From assembly GCA_963966315.1 (NCBI GenBank), contig CAWZYX010000046.1, forward strand, positions 1 to 21,287: a stretch of 21,287 nt of DNA, written 5' to 3'. The stretch's first letter is position 1; each line of letters opens with the position of its first letter. The notes below the pieces were generated by a model. It saw only the letters and a program-made list of their open reading frames with translations. It made no database searches and was not told the origin of the DNA. The DNA comes from Winogradskyella_A sp963966315. Its GTDB lineage: Bacteria > Bacteroidota > Bacteroidia > Flavobacteriales > Flavobacteriaceae. The translations under genes were made by a program, and so were the position numbers. Positions 15,184-21,287 of this stretch are shown here, piece after piece.

Positions 15184-16434
15184 ATGAGAAAAAATATTCT
15201 TTACCTTACACTCTTAGTCTGCTGTATTTCCTTTGTCAAAGCTCAGGTACGTGAAGTAAATCCTCCAGACCATATAAAAACCATAACATTTAAGGGAAAC
15301 ACACCTGAAAGTCAGCTCCCTGTCATCAGACTTGGCGAGCCCCTTGTTTTAGAATTTGATGTCCTAAATGCCAACGAAGAAGACTTCTATTATGTCTTAC
15401 AGCACTGCAACTATGACTGGACTCCTTCCATACTGGCCAAAACCGAATACCTGACTGGCATGGATAATCAGCGCATTATAGAATACGAGAACTCCTTTAA
15501 TACCTATGAGGTTTTTTCACACTACCGCTTAACCATCCCAAATAACATGACCAGAGGGTTTTTAAAAAGTGGAAATTACATGGTCTTTGTATATGACGAT
15601 TATGGGGATCTCATGTTTTCGAGAAAATTCATGATTCAAGAAGATATTGCCAATGTTGGGGTAGTTATAAGAAGAACCCGGGACATGGCAACGATTAATC
15701 AAAAGCAGACCGTTAATTTTGTTGTAAACAGTGGTCGGATAAGCTTCAATAACCCTATGGAAACCATTAAAACCCTTGTGGTTCAGAACAACAATTTGAA
15801 CACTGCAATTTCCAGCTTAAAGCCGCAGTATATTTTGGGAAATCAATTAACCTACCGCTATGACGAAGAATCGGCCTTCTGGGGAGGTAATGAATATCTT
15901 TATTTTGAAAACCGAGATGTGCGCGCTGCTAACGTAGGTGTACAGTTTATTGACCTGAAAGAAATTTATCACAGCTATCTTTTTACCAATGTTCCCAGAA
16001 GAGATTTGGAGTATACGTACAATCCGGATATTAATGGGAATTTTACCGTTACCGTAAGTGATGGCAGGGATACAGCCACCGAGGCCGATTATACCATGGT
16101 TCATTTCTCATTAAAAGCACCCTTACTACCATCCGGACAGTCTGTTTATGTCTATGGGAATTACAATAACTACGCATTGGAAGACCTTAATAAAATGAGC
16201 TTTAATTATGAAACAGGGAATTATGAGTGCGAGATGAAATTGAAACAAGGGTTTTATAATTACAAATACGTTGTGACGGACAATAAGGGAGCATTAAATG
16301 AGGGAGCCATCAGCGGTGATTTCTGGCAAACTGAGAACAATTATAAGGTTTTGGTCTATTACAGAGATCTCGGTGCGCGATATGACCGCCTCATTGGTGT
16401 AGGAGAAGCGGCCTCAATTAATATCACGAATTAA
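15184..16434 (+). CDS. Type IX secretion system plug protein (DUF5103 family)
   Basis: A 416-residue exported protein with a clear signal peptide (MRKNILYLTLLVCCISFVKA, cut before Gln21). It matches the DUF5103 family, whose Flavobacterium johnsoniae member was found bound to the SprA/Sov translocon of the type IX secretion system, closing the pore on the periplasmic side when PorV is absent. Visible landmarks are the N-terminal strand-rich domain (VLQHCNYDWTPS near residues 76-87) and a carbohydrate-binding-like C-terminal region (SVYVYGNYNNYAL near 319-331, then FYNYKYVV). It is transcribed away from nqr, with an imperfect -7 box TATATTTA at 15158-15165. Confidence 0.88.
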   Translation: MRKNILYLTLLVCCISFVKAQVREVNPPDHIKTITFKGNTPESQLPVIRLGEPLVLEFDVLNANEEDFYYVLQHCNYDWTPSILAKTEYLTGMDNQRIIEYENSFNTYEVFSHYRLTIPNNMTRGFLKSGNYMVFVYDDYGDLMFSRKFMIQEDIANVGVVIRRTRDMATINQKQTVNFVVNSGRISFNNPMETIKTLVVQNNNLNTAISSLKPQYILGNQLTYRYDEESAFWGGNEYLYFENRDVRAANVGVQFIDLKEIYHSYLFTNVPRRDLEYTYNPDINGNFTVTVSDGRDTATEADYTMVHFSLKAPLLPSGQSVYVYGNYNNYALEDLNKMSFNYETGNYECEMKLKQGFYNYKYVVTDNKGALNEGAISGDFWQTENNYKVLVYYRDLGARYDRLIGVGEAASINITN

Positions 16435-16538
16435 CACCTTTTTGTTAAACTTTATCGAATATTTAAGGGATCACAGCAGTTATGGTAGTAAAACATGATT
16501 TTTTTGTTTTAATTTAGTTGCATTATTGAGTGTAAGGC

Positions 16539-16925
16539 ATGTTCACCCAGATTACAAGCGGCATTAAAATATCTGTTGAAACGAGTTTCGAAGGGACTTT
16601 TTTCAAAGACTACAAGGTTCATTTTGCCTTTGGTTATGAGATCACCATAGAAAATCAGAGTAAACTGGCAGTGCAGTTAGACTCCAGATTCTGGGAAATT
16701 TTTGATGCCCTTAACAACAAAGAGATCGTTGAAGGTAAAGGAGTTATAGGAAAGCAACCTATTATTTATCCGGGATCACATCACACCTACAGTTCTGGCT
16801 GTTTATTAGAATCCCCGTTTGGAGCCATGCAGGGACATTACACAATGATAGGACTGGACAAAGGACAATCCTTCAATGTCAACATTCCAAAATTTGATCT
16901 GGCTGCTCCGTTTGCTCTCAACTAA
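16539..16925 (+). CDS. apaG: ApaG family protein
   Basis: A 128-residue protein made of a single fibronectin-like beta domain, cytoplasmic. Recognisable stretches are FAFGYEITIENQSKLAVQL (34-52), RFWEIFDALN, VEGKGVIGKQPIIYPG (79-94) and YSSGCLLESPFGAMQGHY, all typical of ApaG. In enterobacteria the gene is linked to Co2+ and Mg2+ efflux and Ap4A metabolism, but the molecular function is unproven. Length is normal. It follows the plug gene by 104 bases on the same strand; the T-rich stretch between them has no convincing terminator, so they may share a transcript. Confidence 0.93.
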   Translation: MFTQITSGIKISVETSFEGTFFKDYKVHFAFGYEITIENQSKLAVQLDSRFWEIFDALNNKEIVEGKGVIGKQPIIYPGSHHTYSSGCLLESPFGAMQGHYTMIGLDKGQSFNVNIPKFDLAAPFALN

Positions 16926-16980
16926 ATAAGATCTTCCTAAAACGAACCCTGTTGTAGCGGCGCTTCTTTTTTTTGTGGAA

Positions 16981-17118
16981 ATGAAGGGTAGCATTAATGG
17001 TTTCAAGGCTTTGAAAAATCACCTAGGCAATGATTTAGAGTCATTAGCAGAGTATCTGCGTATAAACCTTAACTTTCCTGGGCAATTCTCAATAAGCACT
17101 GGCATTAAGTTTCGATAA
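16981..17118 (+). CDS. Possible 45-residue small ORF between apaG and pruA
   Basis: An ATG at 16981 opens a 46-codon frame (MKGSINGFKALKN...STGIKFR) that stops just before the pruA -7 box. It has an amphipathic pattern in its first 30 residues and no known domain. A run of eight T followed by G lies just upstream, but no ribosome binding site. This is the largest gap between genes in the window (237 bases), and otherwise holds only the pruA promoter. It may be chance. Confidence 0.15.
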   Translation: MKGSINGFKALKNHLGNDLESLAEYLRINLNFPGQFSISTGIKFR

Positions 17119-17123
17119 TGTTG

Positions 17124-17131
17124 TAAATTTG
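17124..17131 (+). promoter_or_regulatory. -7 box for pruA
   Basis: TAAATTTG is a perfect TAnnTTTG match, ending 31 bases before the pruA start codon, with an A-rich leader (AAAATTAATATAAAAATAC) in between. No clear -33 TTG is seen. Confidence 0.45.
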
Positions 17132-17162
17132 CACGACAAAAATTAATATAAAAATACATCAC

Positions 17163-18788
17163 ATGGGAAAAGGATTCTTTAATGTTCCAATAGCAGTAAA
17201 TGAGCCTGTAAAATCATATGCACCGGGTTCCAAAGAGCGAACCGAAGTGCTTGAGGCCTACAAGACTCTGTACAATTCTAAAACAGAGGTTCCACTATAC
17301 ATCAATGGCAAAGACGTCACAACCGGAAATACAAGAACCATGTCGCCCCCTCACGATCATCAGCATGTGCTGGGACAGTATCACCTTGCCGATCAATCCC
17401 ATGTTGAGGAAGCCATTGCAACTGCCTTAGAAGCCAGAAAGTACTGGGCTAATTTAAGCTGGGAGCAGCGAGCAGGAATTTTTCTAAAAGCAGCTGAATT
17501 GATTGCCGGTCCTTACAGAGCCCGCATCAATGCTGCTACGATGCTGGCGCAGTCCAAAACCATCCATCAGGCTGAAATAGACTCTGCATGTGAGCTTATT
17601 GATTTCTTACGTTTTAACGTTCAGTTCATGACAGACATCTATGCCGAGCAGCCTGAAAGTACTTCCGACGCATGGAACAGAGTAGAGTACAGACCACTTG
17701 AAGGGTTTACTTACGCCGTTACTCCTTTCAACTTTACTGCCATCGCAGGCAACCTTCCGGCGTGTATGGCATTGATGGGTAATGTAGTGGTTTGGAAGCC
17801 TAGTGATAGTCAGATATTCTCGGCTAAAGTGATCATGGACGTCTTTAAAGAGGCTGGTGTTCCTGCAGGGGTTATCAATGTTGTTTTTGGTGATCCTGTG
17901 ATGATTACCAACACCGTCTTATCAAGTCCTGATTTCGCGGGTCTGCATTTCACGGGTTCGACCTTTGTTTTTAAAGAACTATGGAAACAAATTGGCAACA
18001 ACATTCATCACTATAAAACCTATCCAAGAATTGTTGGAGAGACCGGAGGGAAGGACTTTATTGTCGCCCATTCATCGGCCAATCCAAAACAAGTGGCCAC
18101 AGCCATTGCAAGAGGAGCTTTTGAATTCCAGGGTCAGAAATGCAGCGCCGCATCAAGGGCCTATATCCCTCAGAGCCTTTGGGGTGAGGTGAAAGAACAT
18201 CTTTCTAACGATGTCAATTCGTTTAAAATGGGTTCTCCTGAAGATATGAACAACTTCATCACTGCTGTGATCCATGAAGGTTCTTTCGATAAACTGGCAA
18301 GCTATATTGATCAGGCCAAGGAAGACAGTGATGCCGAGATCATCCTTGGAGGAAACTACGACAAATCAAAAGGATATTTTATTGAACCGACCGTGATTGT
18401 CACTACAAATCCAAAATACGAGACCATGTGTACAGAACTCTTTGGCCCGGTGATCACCATCTATGTTTATGAGGATAATAGGTATAGTGAAACCCTGAGG
18501 TTAGTTGACAACACCAGTGAATACGCATTAACAGGAGCTATCCTGGCAACGGATAGATATGCCATCGATGAGGCCACCACTGCACTACAAAACGCTGCAG
18601 GGAACTTCTACATCAACGATAAACCCACAGGTGCTGTTGTTGGACAGCAACCATTTGGAGGTGCTCGTGCTTCAGGGACAAACGATAAAGCCGGGAGTGC
18701 TCAAAATCTTTTAAGATGGGTCTCCCCTAGACTGATCAAGGAAACATTTGTCACTCCAACGGACTACAGATATCCTTTTCTTGGATAA
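17163..18788 (+). CDS. pruA: L-glutamate gamma-semialdehyde dehydrogenase
   Basis: Oxidises glutamate semialdehyde (in equilibrium with pyrroline-5-carboxylate) to glutamate with NAD+, the last step of proline and arginine/ornithine breakdown. A cytoplasmic aldehyde dehydrogenase of 541 residues, the usual length of the stand-alone PruA. The catalytic Cys327 is in FQGQKCSAASRAYIP and the general base Glu293 in VGETGGKDF. The cofactor region GLHFTGSTFVFKELW and the C-terminal QQPFGGARASGTNDKAG are characteristic. There is no fused proline dehydrogenase domain, and none is encoded nearby. It has its own promoter and ends in a strong terminator shared with rsmG. Confidence 0.96.
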   Translation: MGKGFFNVPIAVNEPVKSYAPGSKERTEVLEAYKTLYNSKTEVPLYINGKDVTTGNTRTMSPPHDHQHVLGQYHLADQSHVEEAIATALEARKYWANLSWEQRAGIFLKAAELIAGPYRARINAATMLAQSKTIHQAEIDSACELIDFLRFNVQFMTDIYAEQPESTSDAWNRVEYRPLEGFTYAVTPFNFTAIAGNLPACMALMGNVVVWKPSDSQIFSAKVIMDVFKEAGVPAGVINVVFGDPVMITNTVLSSPDFAGLHFTGSTFVFKELWKQIGNNIHHYKTYPRIVGETGGKDFIVAHSSANPKQVATAIARGAFEFQGQKCSAASRAYIPQSLWGEVKEHLSNDVNSFKMGSPEDMNNFITAVIHEGSFDKLASYIDQAKEDSDAEIILGGNYDKSKGYFIEPTVIVTTNPKYETMCTELFGPVITIYVYEDNRYSETLRLVDNTSEYALTGAILATDRYAIDEATTALQNAAGNFYINDKPTGAVVGQQPFGGARASGTNDKAGSAQNLLRWVSPRLIKETFVTPTDYRYPFLG

Positions 18789-18805
18789 GCGTGGCCGTAC
18801 AGCAT

Positions 18806-18836
18806 AAAAAAAGGCACTGGTCAGTGCCTTTTTTTT
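18806..18836. terminator. Bidirectional intrinsic terminator between pruA and rsmG
   Basis: GGCACT and AGTGCC pair around GGTC (which can itself close one more pair), with an A run before and a T run after. The T run reaches the stop codon of rsmG at 18835-18837, so the structure serves both converging genes. Confidence 0.9.
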
Positions 18837-19455
18837 ATTTTAGAGGAAGGTGAACCACCTTTTTAGTTTGATAAAACTCTTCCTTAAAATACTCTGATAA
18901 GAGAAATTCTTTTGACCTTGGAAAACTTTTAAGCTCTTCTCGTAAGTCTCCACCTTTTAGATAGAGAATGCCATTTTGAAGATCATGCTCTGACTTTTTT
19001 TTAATCTTCCCCCTGGTCCAGCGCACAAAGCTACTCATCTGAGTGACCGCCCTGCTCACTATAAAATCGTACTCCCCTTTTACTTTTTCAGCACGCCCAT
19101 GCGTTGCTGTGACATTACTAAGCCCTAGTGCGGTTTTTACCTCTTCAACCACTTTGATCTTTTTGCCAATGCTATCCACCAAATGGAAATGCGAGTTCGG
19201 GAACATAATGGCCAAAGGAATACCGGGAAAACCCCCTCCGGTTCCAATATCAAGAATATGACTTCCGGGATTAAACAGCTGAACTTTTGCAATGCCTAAA
19301 GAATGTAGGACATGTCTTAGATACAGTTCGTCAATATCCTTTCTGGAAATGACATTAATCTTTGCATTACACTCTGAATATAAGGGATACAAAAGAGCGA
19401 ACCGCTCTTTCATTTCTTCGGTTATATCCGGAAAATACTTCAGAATGAGTTCCAT
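18835..19455 (-). CDS. rsmG: 16S rRNA (guanine(527)-N7)-methyltransferase
   Basis: Methylates G527 of 16S rRNA in the small subunit; loss causes low-level streptomycin resistance in other bacteria. The SAM-binding motif I is ILDIGTGGGFPGIPLAI (67-83), the most recognisable RsmG signature, followed by FHLVDSIGKKIKVVEE and FIVSRAVTQM. The start is set at the ATG at 19455 (206 residues). An in-frame GTG at 19473 would add MASLNS, but it overlaps a perfect -7 promoter box, so it is unlikely to be transcribed as a start. It is convergent with pruA and divergent from the desaturase gene. Confidence 0.95.
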   Translation of the reverse strand: MELILKYFPDITEEMKERFALLYPLYSECNAKINVISRKDIDELYLRHVLHSLGIAKVQLFNPGSHILDIGTGGGFPGIPLAIMFPNSHFHLVDSIGKKIKVVEEVKTALGLSNVTATHGRAEKVKGEYDFIVSRAVTQMSSFVRWTRGKIKKKSEHDLQNGILYLKGGDLREELKSFPRSKEFLLSEYFKEEFYQTKKVVHLPLK

Positions 19456-19472
19456 AGAGTTTAATGAGGCCA

Positions 19473-19480
19473 CAAAAATA
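19473..19480 (-). promoter_or_regulatory. -7 box for rsmG
   Basis: Read on the - strand this is TATTTTTG, a perfect TAnnTTTG match. It ends 17 bases before the ATG at 19455 and helps to choose that start over the upstream GTG. Confidence 0.45.
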
Positions 19481-19537
19481 CAGATTTAATTCCCGATAAA
19501 TTCTGTTAAACCGAAGCAGCAAAATTCTAATATGCCT

Positions 19538-19545
19538 TATATTTG
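19538..19545 (+). promoter_or_regulatory. -7 box for the desaturase gene
   Basis: TATATTTG is a perfect TAnnTTTG match, ending 27 bases before the start codon at 19573. No -33 TTG at the expected spacing. Confidence 0.45.
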
Positions 19546-19572
19546 ACTTTTTAAAAAACAAACTTTGGATTT

Positions 19573-20670
19573 ATGGCGTCATCGACCCTAACATTTTCAC
19601 GAGCAGACTCAGCTAAATTCTTCAGAACACTCAATAAGCGTGTCAATAACTATTTTAAAGAAAACAACATCAAACGAACCGGGAACTGGCAACTATGGGT
19701 TAAAACCGTCATCATGTTCGCTATTTTCCTTACCCCCTATTTCTTATTGTTGACCCTGGAAATACCTACCTGGGGACAGTTGTTACTCACGGTTGTGATG
19801 GGAATAGGAATGGCTGGTGTGGGCATGAATGTGATGCATGATGGCAACCACGGCTCTTTTTCCAACAATGAATGGGTGAACCGTTTAATGGGGAGCTCTA
19901 TTTACATCCTTGCGGGCAACGTCTATAACTGGCAGGTACAGCACAATGTACTGCACCACACCTATACCAATATTCACGGTCATGATGAAGATCTGGAGGC
20001 TGGAAGAATTCTCCGGTTTTCCAAGCATACCGAATGGCGCAAGCATCATAAGTTTCAGCATATTTATTCCATTTTACTGTATGGTCTTTTGACCATTAAT
20101 TGGGCCATTACCACTGATTTTCAGCAGATGCACCGGTACATGAAAAGAAGGCTTTCCTATGGAAAATTGCCCAATCCGGTGGTGAACTGGAGCAAATTGG
20201 TGATCACTAAGATCATTTATGTCTCCATGTGGATCGTTATTCCAATGCTCATTACAGATATTCCGTGGTATAAGGTGCTTCTTGGGTTTTTAATTATGCA
20301 CTATGTTGCAGGGCTTATCCTGAGCGTGGTGTTTCAACTGGCGCATGTCATGGACGAGGCCGAGATGCCCATGCCCGAAAAAGACGGCACCATGAAAAAC
20401 ACCTGGGCCATACATCAGTTAAAAACCACTGTGAATTTTGGTGCTAAAAACTGGTTGGTCAACTGGTATACCGGTGGTCTCAATCACCAGGTAGAACATC
20501 ATATTTTCCCGCATATCAGTCATATCCACTACGGAAAAATTGCCAAGATTGTGAAGGAAACCGCCCGAGAGTTCAACTTGCCATATAAGGAATACGAGAG
20601 TACCCGACAAGCTGTTATCGCGCATTTTCGATTTTTAAAAGAAATGGGGGCAAAACCGGCCCTTGCTTAA
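19573..20670 (+). CDS. Membrane fatty-acid (acyl-CoA) desaturase
   Basis: An integral membrane di-iron enzyme of 365 residues that would put double bonds into fatty acyl chains. All three histidine boxes are present: His89-x3-His93 (HDGNHGSF), His124-x3-His128-His129 (HNVLHHTYTN) and His305-x3-His309-His310 (HQVEHHIFPH). About four membrane segments surround them (two at about 43-62 and 68-87, two more near 215-255). The sequence resembles the linoleoyl-CoA/front-end desaturase group, but has no fused cytochrome b5 domain and His rather than Gln opens the third box. The electron donor must be separate. The regiospecificity cannot be stated. The aminotransferase gene begins 21 bases downstream. 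Confidence 0.9.
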   Translation: MASSTLTFSRADSAKFFRTLNKRVNNYFKENNIKRTGNWQLWVKTVIMFAIFLTPYFLLLTLEIPTWGQLLLTVVMGIGMAGVGMNVMHDGNHGSFSNNEWVNRLMGSSIYILAGNVYNWQVQHNVLHHTYTNIHGHDEDLEAGRILRFSKHTEWRKHHKFQHIYSILLYGLLTINWAITTDFQQMHRYMKRRLSYGKLPNPVVNWSKLVITKIIYVSMWIVIPMLITDIPWYKVLLGFLIMHYVAGLILSVVFQLAHVMDEAEMPMPEKDGTMKNTWAIHQLKTTVNFGAKNWLVNWYTGGLNHQVEHHIFPHISHIHYGKIAKIVKETAREFNLPYKEYESTRQAVIAHFRFLKEMGAKPALA

Positions 20671-20691
20671 AAATTCAACACCAAAAAAAGA

Positions 20692-21287
20692 ATGAACCAG
20701 CTATCTGATAGAATAAACAATCTATCTACCTCCGCTACTTTGGCTATGGCGGCCAAAGCAAGAGAATTGCGTTCCGAAGGATTAGATGTTATTGGTCTAA
20801 GCCTGGGCGAGCCCGATTTTAACACGCCTGATTTTGTAAAGGATGCTGCGATCGAGGCCATACATGAGAACTACAACAGCTACACCCCAGTTGATGGCTA
20901 TGCAGACTTAAAAGAAGCCATCATTACCAAGTTCAAACGAGACAATGACCTGACCTACGAGCCATCGCAAATTGTGGTGTCCACGGGTGCCAAGCAATCT
21001 CTGACAAATATTGCTGCCGTCATGCTTAATGAAGGAGATGAAGTGATCTTACCTTGCCCCTACTGGGTGAGCTACCGGGATATTGTGCAATTGAATGGTG
21101 GGGTACCGGTTGAGGTGAGAACGGACATCAGTACCGACTTTAAAATGACCCCCGAACAGTTGGAGGCGGCCATCACACCAAAAACCAAAATGTTGTGGTA
21201 CAGCTCTCCCTGTAATCCGAGTGGGTCCATTTACAGTGAAACGGAGCTCCGAGCACTCGCCGAGGTCCTTAAAAAATACCCTCACAT
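20692..21287 (+). CDS. aspC: Aspartate aminotransferase, class I PLP-dependent (partial, runs off the window)
   Basis: The first 198 codons of a fold-type I aminotransferase, open to the right edge. The ATG at 20692 gives MNQLSDRINNLSTSATLAMA, the usual start of the aspartate aminotransferase (Ib/AspC-like) group. Seen in order: LSLGEPDFNTPDFV (residues 36-49), YTPVDGYADLKEAI, VSTGAKQSL (phosphate-binding loop), PCPYWVSYRDI with the ring-stacking Tyr/Trp, and SSPCNPSG, whose Asn contacts the PLP ring. The Schiff-base lysine lies beyond the window. The product would swap amino groups between aspartate and 2-oxoglutarate; other amino-acid substrates are possible. The short gap suggests read-through from the desaturase gene. 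Confidence 0.93.
   Translation, partial: MNQLSDRINNLSTSATLAMAAKARELRSEGLDVIGLSLGEPDFNTPDFVKDAAIEAIHENYNSYTPVDGYADLKEAIITKFKRDNDLTYEPSQIVVSTGAKQSLTNIAAVMLNEGDEVILPCPYWVSYRDIVQLNGGVPVEVRTDISTDFKMTPEQLEAAITPKTKMLWYSSPCNPSGSIYSETELRALAEVLKKYPH

Noticed and set aside
16926..16975. T run after apaG resembling a terminator.
   Set aside because: The preceding bases do not form a stem of more than four pairs.

Overview
The window looks like chromosomal DNA of a member of the Flavobacteriaceae (Bacteroidota), probably marine. The reasons are: a complete sodium-pumping NADH:quinone reductase (nqrA-F); a type IX secretion 'plug' protein, a system confined to Bacteroidota; a HAD hydrolase of the BT0820 type; A-rich leaders in place of strong Shine-Dalgarno sites; and TAnnTTTG boxes, the Bacteroidota -7 promoter element, just upstream of eight genes. 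Genus cannot be fixed from the sequence alone. I see no rRNA, tRNA, insertion sequence, prophage, CRISPR array or toxin/defence locus.

Layout. (1) 112-2080, + strand: phosphoglycerate mutase gpmI and a small HAD hydrolase, facing a CoA-hydrolase/transferase (2088-3353, -). A perfect hairpin inside the last codons of the HAD gene probably ends transcription from both sides. (2) 3485-5396, +: a tight operon of methionine aminopeptidase, a small cupin and a class I methyltransferase, which meets apbE tail to tail with overlapping stop codons. (3) 5393-6758, -: apbE (flavin transferase) and an upstream 125-residue conserved small protein, forming a two-gene operon. (4) 6853-8808, +: an SLC13/DASS sodium-coupled anion transporter and a small Cys-rich protein of unknown function. 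(5) 8874-15019, -: nqrABCDEF in canonical order. (6) 15184-16925, +: the type IX secretion plug protein and apaG. (7) 17163-18788, +: pruA, facing rsmG (18835-19455, -) across a strong bidirectional terminator. (8) 19573 to the end, +: a membrane fatty-acid desaturase and the first 198 codons of an aspartate aminotransferase cut by the window edge.

How the genes fit together. The core is sodium bioenergetics. Nqr oxidises NADH and pumps Na+ outward; ApbE attaches FMN covalently to threonines of NqrB (Thr221) and NqrC (Thr224), and both target sites are visible. The SLC13 transporter would spend the same Na+ gradient to import di- or tricarboxylates or sulfate. The two unassigned small proteins (6381-6758 and 8353-8808) sit in this neighbourhood and are the best candidates for something undescribed. 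Most of the rest is housekeeping: glycolysis, N-terminal Met removal, proline/glutamate metabolism, 16S rRNA methylation and lipid desaturation. I did not find a clearly novel multi-gene system. The points most worth following are the acidic tail on NqrE, the variant flavinylation motif of NqrB and the small protein paired with apbE.
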